DNA of 64,000 bases, taken from contig CM070512.1 of assembly GCA_036346375.1 (NCBI GenBank), positions 43,880,466 through 43,944,465 on the forward strand. Reading direction: 5' to 3'. Below are positions 35,049 through 45,698 of the stretch, piece after piece. The position numbers were made by a program, and so were the translations under genes. Origin of the DNA: Guadua angustifolia. Its lineage: Eukaryota > Streptophyta > Magnoliopsida > Poales > Poaceae. Under the pieces are notes generated by a model. It had not been told where the DNA came from. It saw nothing but the letters and a program-made list of their open reading frames with translations, and did no database searches. The stretch's first letter is position 1, and every line of letters starts with the position of its first letter.

Positions 35049-35428
35049 ATGTCGAGGCTTCAGAGGTCGGCGGTGTCGTTCCGGCGGCAGGGCTCGTCGG
35101 GGCGCATCTGGGACGACCCGCTGAGGGCCTCGACCTCAAGGGGCCGTCGACAGCGGCCGCTGCTGTGGCGCCGCAGGCCGACGCCATCCTCGCGTGGGAC
35201 CCGTCGCCCCGAGCTGCCTCATCGTGTCGCTCCTTCCGTCACGACCGCGCCGCCGACATCCCGGAGAGCCCGGTCCCGGGGACGCCCCAGCTGGGGCGGC
35301 AGTCGTCGTCGACGGACGCCGGGGCGGACGGCACGCGCCACGAGAGGCGCGCACGGCGGCGGCGGCGGATCTCGTCGGCGTTCTGCGCGTGCATGGGGCA
35401 TCCCCCCGCCTCCCATGCTCAGCAGTAG
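35049..35428 (+). CDS. Small protein resembling plant MAPK-substrate (MASS-type) proteins; one frame change
   Basis: The ATG at 35049 opens MSRLQRSAVSFRRQGSSGRI and continues WDDPL, the signature N-terminus of small plant proteins related to Arabidopsis At1g80180, reported substrates of MAP kinases in the stomatal lineage. After WDDPL the best continuation is in another frame (about 35123-35428): SFRHDRAADIPESPVPGTPQ, then a basic run and SSAFCACMGHPP before a stop. Pro-directed Ser sites and a Cys-containing C-terminus fit the family. The frame change sits in a GC-rich stretch and may be a sequencing error or a real mutation. If real, the product would be a Met-start frame without the family C-terminus. 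Confidence 0.5.
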
Positions 35429-36116
35429 GCAGCGCAATCGCATGCACACGCGTGCGTGGGATCTGTATGTACATGCGTACGCGCGGTCGATCGAATGGCC
35501 GACGCATGCTTTGAGTTTCGTGCTGCATGCGGCGGCCGTGGACCCGACCGATCGATGCAGAATTGTGTATATACATACGAAGAGTCGTAATTAGATGGTG
35601 CTCGCTCTCGTGCTTTTAATTTTGTGTAAATGACGGGAAAATACTGTCTTGTCTAAAAGTTTTATGTATGTATGCTACGGATTCGATGGATAGGCTGTTG
35701 CGAATGGACATATGGGAGTGCCAAATTCTCCTTTTTAGAAAGACAAAAAACACGAGAACTGAGTTCAGGTTAGTTGGCTGAGCGCTAGTTACGCGTCTCA
35801 ACCTAGCTTGTCACGGTTCAAGCTCGGCTCAACGTGCACGTACGTGTATGGGTATGTGTATTTGTAGCTCGACTGTTGTTTTCTTTCTTTAATGAATACC
35901 AAAGCTCTGACCAATTAAAAAAAAAAGGAAAGACAGAAACACGTAGCAACGTATGGCAGACAATACTGTTTTTTTATGGAGGGTAATCGGATTACACTAG
36001 GAGTTGGATTCCGTTATTCCATGTTTGGTCAAGATGGGCCGAAATCGCATGCCGATTAATCAAATCCCGGCCAGTAGAAAAGCCATTACGCTCCAATTGA
36101 GGGTAATGACTAATGG

Positions 36117-36250
36117 GATCATTACAGGAAAAAACAGTAATTTCGACAGCCAAAACCATCCACCCTAAAGACGAAAACCGTCCACCATAAGTAGAGTCGA
36201 CAGCTGGCCATCCACCTTAAGCCGCCGAAAGTAAGTGGTCGACCATAATA
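36117..36250. repeat. Degenerate CACTA terminus
   Basis: CATTACAGGAAAAAACAG resembles CACTACAGGAAA with one substitution, followed by TTTCGACAGCC, CCATCCACC and AAGCCGCCGAAA units like subterminal repeats. No transposase is attached. It is a fragment, or a very short deletion derivative. Confidence 0.4.
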
Positions 36251-36279
36251 TCAGGATTTCGAATTTCACTTAAACTTTG

Positions 36280-36517
36280 CTGAAATTTAGCAAAAGTCGG
36301 TTCTTTTGTTAAGTTCCAAAATACACTTATCCTGGTTACATTTCAGTGGGTTTGTTTGAATTTTGTCCAAAAGTTTAAATATTGATCCAATTTTATCTAA
36401 AAATTCAAATTTTGGTCAATTTTGTCAAAAATTTAAATTTTTGTTAAACCGTTTCGTCATGAAAATTTCGGTGATTTCAGTGTGCCAAAAAAGATATTAA
36501 AACGGAATTCAAAACCC
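36280..36517. repeat. Dispersed repeat copy B (partner at 34448-34680)
   Basis: The order of blocks is the same as in copy A: CCAAAATACACTTATCC, TTTGAATTTTGTCC, TTAAACCGTTTCG, CAAAACCCTG. It lies about 1.84 kb downstream of copy A in the same orientation. Confidence 0.7.
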
Positions 36518-36772
36518 TGCCCGTATTCGTCTTCTCTTCTCTACGCACGATTGCACAAATCGCTGATCCCCGCGTGCTGCTCCTCGCAGCGTAGTCTTCC
36601 TCCCATGACGAGTTCCACTGAGCTCGTTCAAGAATCACCACGCGCGAGAGCTTCTTGCGAACGCGGCACAGACGACGCCGGCGGAGTACATTGCCGCCGC
36701 CGCGGGCAAAGAGTAGTCGAACTCGAACTAGCCCTCACTGGCGCTAGGGCCGTCGCAGGTGAGGCTAGCTAG

Positions 36773-37145
36773 CACGACAAAAAACGACAATTTTTCGTCG
36801 GCCCACGGTACTTTCGTGGGCTTTATACAGGCCAATGACAATAATAATATATTTTTATCGGCCTAAGTCAAGCCGATGAAAACATATTTATTTTCGTCGG
36901 CTAAAGCCAACAGCCGACGAAAATAAATCTATTTCTGTCGGTTTGTTTACGAAGCCGATGAAAACAATCGTGCCCCAGCGGCAGTTGAATTTTAAATTAT
37001 TTTCGTTGGTTTTGCTGGCCAACAAAAAAAGCTTGGCCCATTCGTCTTATGCCACGTGGCAGGAAGAACTATTTTCGTCGGCCACGCTGGCCGACAAAAA
37101 TACCTAACCATGCCACGTAAGAATTGTTTTTGTCGGCCAACCTAG
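36773..37145. repeat. CACTA-3 left subterminal repeats
   Basis: TTTTCGTCGGC and its complement GCCGACGAAAA recur about ten times with small variations, spaced 20-50 bp, in both orientations. This is the presumed TNPA-binding array. Confidence 0.85.
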
Positions 37146-37169
37146 GCGACGAAAATAAGGCGTATAAGC

Positions 37170-37430
37170 CCTATGGCCATCCCCTCGTGTACCCATTCGC
37201 TCGTGCCGCGCCGCCTCGATCGCCTCCGGTCTTCCCGCGCTGCGCCTCCTCGCCTCCGCAGCGCGCCGCCTCCCTCTCCGCGTGCAGCGCTGCGTGTCGG
37301 CCCTCGCCCCAGCGCCGTTGCCCATCCACCCGCTCGGCGCCACTGCGTCCCCACGCCCCACGCCCCGCCGCACCACGCCGCCCTCCCGCCGCCCCCGCCC
37401 GCCCACCAAGTAAGGCGAGTTTTTCGTTGT
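37170..37430. other. GC-rich block in the CACTA-3 leader
   Basis: A C-rich/Pro-coding stretch follows the terminal array. ORFs exist on both strands but they are low-complexity (P/R/A) and shadow each other. It may be a promoter/5' leader of the transposase transcript, because an AG/GTAAGG donor-like site follows at about 37409. Confidence 0.4.
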
Positions 37431-37692
37431 TGTTTTTAGTTGTTTACTGTTTTTTTTAGTTTAGTTTAGCGTTGATTAGGGTTTAGATTAAATTTGTTGA
37501 TTAATGATGTTTTCGTCAGCGAGTAATTAAATAGATGATTAGTTGGGCTATTTTTGTCGGTCAAGTAGTGAGCCGACGAAAATTCATATTTTATTGTATT
37601 TGGGCCATGATTAGTTTGGGGTTAAAGTCGGTAAAGCACGATTCAATTAAGTAGAATCGATTTGGTCAGCCAAACCTAGGCATCATCCATTT

Positions 37693-37972
37693 GGGAACGA
37701 CGCATCTCACATTTACTTGTGAGGTGTGCCGTTCCGGAATTGTCTAGTTTAATTTGGACAGCCTAGGAATAGACACTAGAGCATATATAGGATTTATGAC
37801 GAGCCCAACGGTCCGAACGGAATCTCGGCAGCATGATCCAGTTGTTCTCCCATGCACCAAGACTGGGCGTGCATTCGGAGAACAACGAGGTTATGCTGCC
37901 GAAATTCCGTTCAGACAGTAAGACTTGTCATAAATCCGTGCTCTGGCGTCCATTCTTAGGTGGGTTTAGGAC
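37693..37972. repeat. Two consecutive imperfect hairpins in the CACTA-3 leader
   Basis: The short hairpin has arms GGAACGACGCATCTCACA and TGTGAGGTGTGCCGTTCC around a 6-nt loop (about 37693-37736). The long hairpin has an arm at about 37761-37857 pairing with about 37868-37962. Left-arm blocks CCTAGGAAT, GGATTTATGAC, CGAACGGAAT, TCGGCAGCAT and GTTGTTCTCC are found in reverse-complement order on the right arm, with a loop of roughly 10-20 nt. Arms of ~95 nt with mismatches resemble a microRNA-precursor-like or MITE-like fold-back. Confidence 0.8.
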
Positions 37973-38048
37973 CTATCTTTTCTAGTAGAGCCCTTGTTCA
38001 CAACTAAGCCGCTGTGGTTGATATCGTTGCCTGTGTTTAGCTTCGAGA

Positions 38049-40135
38049 ATGGGTGATGATCGAAGGTAGATGTGTGATGGTTGGAGTAAGACCGAGGCAC
38101 ACTCAAGAGAATGGGTGGTCATCGCATAGGCGTTTGTGGACTATGCATTCGCAGGGGCTGCTGGTAGTGTCACAAAGTGCCCATGTAGCAAGTGCTGCAA
38201 CTATTCTTACCACGTTAAGTCGGATGTAGATGGCACCTGTGCAAGTTCGGTTTCATGCCCAACTATCTGATATGGTATGAGCATGGTGAGGCGGAGTCCA
38301 TTGTTGTGTCGGACCATAAGGATGAAGACAGGATGGATGAGATGCTGAATGATATTGGTAGAGAGTTTGAGGTTAATTGCATGAGTTCACCAAGGTGCAA
38401 AGCTTTAACCGCCTTTCGGCCTCTGAAGAGAAATTGCATGGTGCATAACCGTCGCGGTGGCGACTCATGTCAATGAAGTCGAAGTACAACTTTTCGAGCA
38501 AGTGCTACAACGATATGGTCTAACTGATCAATGATATCCTTCCGCCGAACCATAAGATGCCGAAAGACATGTACCCGTCCAAGAAGATGTTGTCCGGCCT
38601 TGGGATGAAGTATGAGAAGATTGATGTTTGCGAGGATAATTGCATGTTGTTCTAGAAGGAACATGCCAACGACACTCGTTGTAGGTACTGCAACAAGTCT
38701 AGATATGTCTAGGTGGTAAATGATGAGGGGATAACGATGACGACAAAAGTCGCAATGAAACAGCTTCGGTACATGCCAATCACGCCTAGGATTAAACGGC
38801 TATACTTATCTAAAAAAACAGCCAGACATATGAGGTGGCATAAAGGTGTCCGTGAGATCGAGGATGTGATGGAGCATCCGGCAGATGGCGAGACGTGGAA
38901 GGTATTGGACCGCTTCGACCCCGAATTTGCAAGTGACCCTAGGAGTGTTCACATTGGGTTGGCGACAAATGGCGAGTTATTGGACACACCCGAATTTGCA
39001 AGTGACCCTAGGAGTGTTCGCATTGGGTTGGCGACAAATGGGTTCACACCTTTCAGTACAAGTGCCACCCCGTACTCTTGTTGGCCGGTTTTCATCGTGC
39101 CGTACAACCTACCACCTGCATTGTGCTTGAAGGAGGAGTACATATTTCTAGCGCTTGTCATTCCGGTCCTGACCATCTAGGGAAGCACCTCAATATGTTC
39201 ATGTGGCTGTTAATCAAAGAGTTGAAAGAGTTATGGAAAGGGGTAGAGGCATATGACAGCTACGATAAAGTAAAATTTATCTTGCGTGTCGCATACCTGT
39301 GGTCGATCCACGATTTGTTAGCATATGGTATATGGGCCGATTGGAGTGTTCATGGTCGACTTTGTTGTCCCATTTGTATGCTTGACTCAGATGCATTCCG
39401 GCTGCCTCATGGTGGAAAGTTCTGTTTCTTTGATTGCCATTGATGATTTCTGCCGCCGAATCACCCTTTCAGGCGGATGTTGAATGCATTCTGAAAGAAC
39501 ACCACTATTACAAAGGGCCCGCGGAAGCGTCTGCCGGTGAAGAGATAGCTGCTTGGCATAGGCAGCTCATTGCAAAAGACGATAGAGGGTTCGAAGGTTT
39601 CAAAGTGGGGCACAACTTGACTCATATCTATTCAATTTGGGAGTTTCCTTATGCAAAAGCATTGATTCTGTCGCACAATATAGATGTGATGCACCAAGAG
39701 TGTAATGTCGCGGAAAGCATTGTAAGCATGTGCTTTGATTTCAAAGACAAAATAAAAGACAATGTGAAGGCACGAAGAGACTTAGCCGAGATTTGTGATC
39801 GGTCGATGCTCGAGATCGTACAAGATCCCGAAGAACGAATTGCCAGGCCACGAGCTCCATATTGTGTCAAACCTCAAGACAAGAAACAGATATTCCAGTG
39901 GTTGAAAACTCTTAAATTCCCAGATCACTATGCAGCTAACATAAAGCGTGCGGTGAATGTCAGCACCGGGAAGCTAAATGGGCTTAAGAGCCATGATTAC
40001 CACATCATAATGGAAAGACTTCTCCCCATAATATTTTGTGGCTACTTCAAGGATGAGTTGTGGAGAATGTTAGCGGAGCTTAGTTACTTCTACAGGCAGT
40101 TATGTGATAAGGAAATCTCAAAGAAGATGATGTGA
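38049..40135 (+). pseudogene. CACTA-3 TNP2-type transposase, N-terminal and core part, multiple stops
   Basis: From ATG 38049: MGDDRR-stop-MCDGWSKTEA, then the transposase-associated domain (AFVDYAFAGAAGSVTKCPCS, with TAG before AF). After a frame change comes FMPNYLIWYEHGE, and then the TNP2 core: LINDILPPNHKMPKDMYPSK, TPRIKRLYLSKKTARHMRWH, IGLATNGFTPFS, CWPVFIVPYNLPPALC, RVAYLWSIHDLLAYGIWADW, CPIC, GGKFCFFDCH, and in a further frame GHNLTHIYSIWEFPYAKALI and KLNGLKSHDYHIIM. At least four in-frame TAG/TAA codons replace Trp or Gln. A 69-bp direct duplication (38922-39060) repeats PEFASDPRSV-IGLATNG. It is non-functional as read. Confidence 0.88.
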
Positions 40136-40159
40136 AAGTTGTAGATAGAAATACCGGTG

Positions 40160-41585
40160 CTTGTATGCAAAATATAATAGGTATTCCCACTTGGTTTTAT
40201 GAACGTGATGCAACATCTGTTGATGCATTTGCCCTGGGAAGCGGAGGTTGGAGGACCTATGTAATTCAGGTGGATGTATTGTGAGGAAAGAGAATTGAAA
40301 AAGCTCAGGTCAACCGTACGCAATAAGGCTAGGGTTGAAGGGCATCGCTGAGGCGTATGCTCTAAAAGAGATATCATACTTCTCAAGTACGTATTTCGTA
40401 GGTGAGCACAATGTGAATGCCCCTACAACACGGTATCATATCACAGAAGAAGCACCCATGAGTAACCTTCAGATTTTTCAGTGGAAGGGTAAAGCTGTCG
40501 GCGCTTCTATTCCACATAAGGTGTCACCAACAGAGTGGAACTCCGCTCTGCTTTATATGTACTCCAACATGGATGAAATGGAAAAATATTTCGAGTAAGT
40601 AATGATTCGTATTTTGTATTGAATTGTCTAATCTTGAGTCTATTCTCATTTGGTGAGTCAACACGCAGATTGTTTAACCAACAACATTGGAAATCTGCTC
40701 ACCAACCTACGAGCAAGCAGTTGGATAAGCTACGCCGCGAGGGGTTAAACGGCGGCCCTAGTTTTGTTGGTTGGTTCCGAAAGCATGCAATTTTCTCCTC
40801 CTCCCAGTATTTCCGTTGCACTTAGTAATGATGTCTTAACCTATACAGTGCATGCTCGATGCCGACGTCTATGATGACCTGCACCAGCTATCACACGGTA
40901 CCATTATGGCAAGGAACTTCAGTCGTTACGATGTCAATGGGTTTCGTTTCTGAACTACAAAATTAGAAGCGAGACGCCCACTTGCGGCCACTATGAACAG
41001 CGGAGTGGTAACTAAGGCGTGCGATGCAAGTGGGCGCGTAATTAACTACTATGGTGTTCTTCAAAACATAATTGAGTACAAGTTTGGAGGGTCCAAGAAC
41101 TGAGAGTAGTTTTGTTTGAATGCGATTAGTTTGATCCCAACAATGGCACACATGTTGACGAATTTGGCATGGTGGTGGTCAAGCACCAATCAAGGCTTGA
41201 AGGCCACGACAACTTCGTACTTGCTCACCAGGTTGAGCAAGTGTACTACTTGAACTATCCTCATCCCAGCTTGTATGATTGGTAAGTAGCATATAAAGTT
41301 AACCCACGTGAATGGTTATATCCTCTTGGGGATGCTGACTACATCGATAGTACGATGGACGACGAGAAAACGGATGTCTACCAGGAAGAAGGTCTGCCAA
41401 AATCTTTTCGGGTTGCCGATGGGGCTGGGCTTCATCAGGTAGCCACGGATGCCACAGACCTAACAGTTGAGCCTCATCCATCAAAGAAACGACATCGGAG
41501 TTCTATAAGAATTCGACGGCCTATGAAAACACGTCTTTCTAGACAACGAATCGCCAATGAACCTCCAGACACCGACGAGTTCTGA
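40160..41585 (+). pseudogene. CACTA-3 transposase C-terminal region (DUF4218/DUF4216-type)
   Basis: The segment continues the TNP2 gene with frame changes: EGIAEAYALKEISYFSSTYF and VGEHNVNAPTTRYH, then WFRKHAIF, then HGTIMARNFSRYDVNGFRF-stop, and DEFGMVVVKHQ, HQVEQVYYLNYPHPSLYDW and YKVNPREWLYPLGDADY, the hallmark blocks of the plant transposon DUF4218/DUF4216 tail. The last open stretch (41355-41585) is a basic C-terminus ending NEPPDTDEF-stop. Introns are likely (GT donors after EKYFE and DW) but were not modelled. Confidence 0.75.
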
Positions 41586-42445
41586 TAAGTATATAGCCTC
41601 TTATTGTTGTAATACTACTTTGATTATAATTCTTGCTATTTCCATATTATTGCTATATTGTTGTTTGAAATGTGCAATCTAACTCTATTGAAATTTTTGC
41701 AGATGTTCAAGCACGCAAAGAGAAGATTGTTGGTAAGCTCAGTGGGTCTAGCTCCAGGAGTGGAGGTAAAGGGAAGAGTTAGGAGTCCAGTGGTCAGGAC
41801 TCCTCGAGGAGTCAGGGCAGCCTCTTCCAAGGAATTGTCCAGAACAGGCAGAGGCAACAGCAGCTCCTAGGGTGCATGGAGCGGGCACAGGAGGACAACG
41901 AGGAGTACTTGCCTTCTGCCTCTGACTCCTCGGACGAGTCGAAGGACTTAGCAGTAGCAGCGGAGGAGGTAGCGGAAGAATTGGTGGAGGACGCCTCCGG
42001 GGGTAATGATGGTGATGATGAGAGCCCACAGGATGCTGGAGCACCTTCTTTACAGTGCTTCAGGTATTCGTGTTATCAATGTTAATTTTTGTGTGCATAG
42101 ACTTGTGATTATCATTTTTGGTATTTTTCAAGTTCCGGGGATGCAACAACGTCCCCCCTAGAGCTAAAGCTAACCAGCAGAGGGTGATCAAGCCGCATGA
42201 GGATTAGTAAGTTAGTTTTCTCATTTATAAAAGTAATTTGTTGAGAATCTAACCAGTTTGATTTCATGAATTGCAAGCAATGGGATGACGTGGTGTGGGA
42301 GGGTAGGCACCAGCGTTCGCAGGTCAACGCGGTCTTCGGAGCCCTCTACCGCCACCACTACCCGGGCCTGGTGACCATCAACGGGGTACTGCAGGCAGCC
42401 CTAAAGTGGGAGCATTACAGGTTGGCTCCTGAGGCGCGTCACGGC

Positions 42446-43288
42446 CAAAGTTCAAAAAAGCGCTAGGCGGTAGGCGGGCGGAGGCCCACTGCCTAGCACC
42501 TAGCCCGCCTAAGCGGTGTCTAGGCGAAAATCACAAACAAGCACCAACTATTAAATAAACTTAATTTTCTTGAATACTTTCTACTGCTTGGTGCCTTCTA
42601 CAATCTACACATTGAACCATAACTAATCTTCGAGCTAACAAAAGCCATATTTTAGTAGAATTGTCCCCCATTTATTGATTTATACCCCATTCCTACATTG
42701 GAAGCTCTTATCACTAAGACTAAGTGCAACACATTAGTTTGCACAAATCACTGAGACTAAACTCTTATCACCGAATAACCGAACACCAATTAGCACTTAC
42801 GCAGACATAGTTAACATATTCCCCAAGTCCATGACTCCTACCCTAGATCGAGTATTCAGCGGCCTCTAGTCTTCCCTTCCTGCAACCCTCCTGAATCCGG
42901 CGGTTGCCCTCCCTTCGTGTTCGCGCAGCCCTTCCCGAATCGCGCAGCCCTCCCAATTCCGGCGACTGAGGGCCTAAAGCTCCTCCCTTGATGCCACTTG
43001 CTCTCCAGCCCCTCCTCCCTCAAACTCCCCAATGGGCGACAGCCAACGCCTCAGCGCACCTCCCTCGGCGCTGCCTGCCCTCCTCCTTGGCTCCCTCGAG
43101 CTCTCCCGAATGCCCACCCCTACTCAGAGCCCGCCTACACTAGCCTTTTCACCGCTTGGCACCACCTGCGCGTCCGCCGAGCTCCGCCAAGGCGGCTCCC
43201 CCGCCTAGAGCACGATTTTGTGCCAAGATGAGGTGGAGGGCCTCCGTCGAGCGCCTATGCGATGCCTAGGTGCCGCCTTTTTAACACC
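42446..43288. mobile_element. Non-autonomous hAT-like element nested in CACTA-3 (843 bp)
   Basis: The terminal inverted repeats are CAAAGTTCAAAAAAGCG at the left and, inverted, GGTGTTAAAAAGGCG at the right, continuing into GCCTAGGCG/CGCCTAGGC-rich palindromic sequence on both sides. An 8-bp target duplication GTCACGGC / GTCATGGC (one mismatch) flanks it at 42438-42445 and 43289-43296, the hAT-type length. The interior is C-rich in its second half and encodes no transposase. Confidence 0.75.
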
Positions 43289-44650
43289 GTCATGGCATTG
43301 TCTTGTTGTGTGATGCATGCACGATTTTTAGGTGAGTTCCTTACTTCTTTACAGTTCATTCATTTATAGGGATATGTCACTAACTCAAGGATTGCTTTTA
43401 CAGGAGAGGTACCGCCTGGAGGATGAGGATGTCCCCGCAAATCATGAGAAGGCCAATAAAGTTTTCAACACAGCAACCCATAAGGTCGTGAAGGACATGA
43501 TGTCCAATGCACGTATCTAGGCGGTGTGCTCGTACTATAAGGGGGTGAAGGAGGAGAAGATGACCAAGAAGCTCGGGGCTTCTAAGATTTACCTGTGCGA
43601 GGACGAGTACCTCCAGGCGTCCATCCCCTGGCTGATGAAGTGCCAGAAGCTTTCAGATACTTGTGTAAATACTGGGCGTCGGCTGACTTTGTTGCTAGGT
43701 CCAACAAGAAGCGAGGCAATAGAGAGGCAGGTAACCCGGTTTTGCACTGGTATGGCACAGATGGACACCTCCGCTTAGCGAGGCTCATGGTAAGTATCTA
43801 TCCTTAGTTCAGTGTGCTTTTGAATGCATGTTGCTAACTTTGGATTACAGGAGGCTGAAACTGGCGTTACCTCGAGCTACTTCGATGTTTATGTTCGAGG
43901 ACACCGGAGCACCGATCTAGAGTCGCTTAGACAGCTGTGCAGCCAGTCAGCGACTCAAAAGATTGCGAGTTGTTTGACCTACTTTGATGAAATTTGTGTC
44001 TTGAAACTGTTGTTCAGTAATGTTGGCATGCATGAGCAATATGGGGAAGAAATGGCTCGGCGTCACGGCCCGGAGTACGACTGGAGGAACGAAGAGTTAG
44101 ATGTCTCGGCGCTATACCAGAGTGGTGGGGGCAAGAGACATGGAAGGTGAGATCATCCCCCTTATTTGAGCTTTGTCGGAAATTCTGATAAGATCAATAG
44201 TTGCACTTTTTATGAATGCCTTCGGTTTTGTATATGTGTGCTGCAGGTTCTCCATGTTCAACGGGGTTGTGGACTGCAACTTCGCTCTGTCCCAAGGAAG
44301 AGCGTCGGAGTCCTCACAGAGCAGCGCTCGCTCCTCCAGGGATAATGCAAGGTTAGCGGAATACGAGGAGCAGGCTCGCCAACAGCGTGAGAAGTCTCGC
44401 CAACATCGTGAGTTGATAGTGAAGTACAAAGCGAAGATGGCGCACTTGAGGCAAACGCAGGCGTACTTCTAGGGAACTCTTCAGGTAAAAGCTCGAAATA
44501 TCAACATTCATTAAGTTTTGATATTGCGGATCTAACACCTTGACTATATGCAACAACTCTACGCAACTATGGGCCCTCAACACGGCTTGCCTACGCTTCA
44601 GCCTCCTCCACTGTTCTACGGGTATCCACCTCCAGGGCAAGCACCGCAGG

Positions 44651-44880
44651 TACATATGCTTTAGGTTAATTCGGTTTTGAAAATTATTTGTAATTCTAGA
44701 CTAACATGAAATTTCATAACTTCTCTACAGGGTTCTCAGCCTCCTTCGCCGTTCTCACAATGTATCCGCCACTGAGGCAAGCACCAGAGAGTACATATGC
44801 TTTAGGTTAATTCGGTTTTGAAAATTATTTGCATTTCTGTACTAACGTGAAATTTCATAACTCCTCTCTACAGGGTTCTC
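44651..44880. repeat. 141-bp intron-plus-exon tandem duplication in the TNPA-type gene
   Basis: TACATATGCTTTAGGTTAAT starts at 44651 and again at 44792. Both copies continue through GAAATTTCATAACT, a CTACAG acceptor and GGGTTCTCAG...CCTTCGCCG. The exon encoding GSQ-PPSP is therefore doubled. Confidence 0.85.
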
Positions 44881-45289
44881 AGTCTCCTTCGCCGTGGCAC
44901 CCGTTTCCTCCTCCACCACCAAGGCCAGCTCAGGGTTCGAGCTCTCACGCTCCTAATGCAGAAGTCGATGGCTTCTTCACCTCCGGAGGTAGCGACCACA
45001 ATTCAAACATCCCAGAGAGTTAGGATTGTAGATAGACTTGTGATGGATGGGGTAGTGTAGTTGGATGAAACTTGTGATATGATTTGGATATTTATATATG
45101 TTGGTGTATTTGCGATATTAATGTGATGCATTTGCGAATTGAATATTAATGTGATTTTCAAATTGTGTGATGCATTTGTGATTGTTCCAAGTAATATATG
45201 TTGTTGTATGTGAATTTGAGCAAAAAATGTATGTTGGTGCTGCAAAACAAGCAAAAGGGGACCAATTTTCACTTTTCAGCTGGTACCTC

Positions 45290-45698
45290 GCACTATTTTC
45301 GTCGGCAAGCAATGGGGAAGCAGTTTTGCAACTGGTACTCACAGTATGCCGACGAAAATACTAGGAACCAGTTCTGCAGCGGGCACCTCCCCAATATTTT
45401 TGTCGGCCATCGTGGCTGACGAAAATAAGCAGCTCCTTTCGTCGGCTAGCTGGCCGACGCAAATAGTCCGACGTGGCAAGATTGGGCCAGCCATCGGCCA
45501 CTTGCTTTCGTCGACTAGCCCAGGCCGATGAAAAAATTCATTTTCGTCGGTAACTAACGAAAATAAGCCGTATTTTAGTCGATTTAGTTTCGTCGGTCTA
45601 TTTTCGTCGAGAAGACGACGAAAATAGGTAGTTTCGTCGGGAATCCCCCTTTTTTCGTTGGCGTTTGGCCAACGAAAAAAGTTCGGTTTCCTGTAGTG
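45290..45698. repeat. CACTA-3 right subterminal repeats and terminus
   Basis: Eight or more TTTTCGTCGGC/GCCGACGAAAA variants in both orientations, ending TTTCCTGTAGTG at 45698. They mirror 36773-37145. Confidence 0.88.

Larger units (their letters stand above)
35600..36772. other. Intergenic region with repeat remnants
   Basis: The 3' flank of the small gene is AT-rich to 36117. A CACTA-like end fragment (36117-36250) and the second dispersed repeat copy (36280-36517) follow. 36604-36765 is GC-rich and open on plus (MTSSTELVQESPRARASCER and onward) up to a GTGAGG donor-like site at the CACTA-3 insertion point. I do not recognise it. Confidence 0.45.
41703..45021 (+). pseudogene. CACTA-3 TNPA-type gene (plant transposase Ptta/En-Spm class), interrupted by a hAT element
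   Basis: Exon-like pieces in order: an acidic Ser/Glu segment (EDNEEYLPSASDSSDESKDL, 41888-42060); RGCNNVPPRAKANQQ; DDVVWEGRHQRSQVNAVFGA and YRHHYPGLVTINGVLQAALK (42286-42430); the hAT insertion; ERYRLEDEDVPANHEKANKV; SYYKGVKEEKMTKKLGASKI and FRYLCKYWASADFVARSN in two frames; EAETGVTSSYFDVYVRGHRS; a YGEEMARRHGPEYDWRNEEL block; a coiled coil near 44340-44460 (RQQREKSRQHRELIVKYKAK); and a Pro-rich tail to the stop at 45021. The order matches grass CACTA TNPA-like genes. At least two nonsense or frame breaks are visible. Confidence 0.7.
36773..45698 (+). mobile_element. CACTA (En/Spm) transposon 3, complete with TAG target duplication, 8.9 kb
   Basis: The left end is CACGACAAAAAACGAC (36773) and the right end, read inward on minus, is CACTACAGGAAACCG (45698). 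TAG flanks both sides (36770-36772 and 45699-45701), the 3-bp target duplication of CACTA elements. Subterminal TTTTCGTCGGC repeats fill both ends. Inside on the plus strand lie a TNP2-type gene (38049-41585) and a TNPA-type gene (41703-45021). Both are decayed, and the second is interrupted by a hAT element. The left terminal repeat differs from the right at several bases, suggesting an immobile copy. Confidence 0.85.

Noticed and set aside
35136..35594. Long ORF of 199 codons from 34995 and antisense ORFs over the MASS-like gene
   Set aside because: Only the first ~25 codons after 35049 fit the family in that frame; the remainder is R/S-rich and the better continuation is in another frame. 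The antisense ORFs are shadows.
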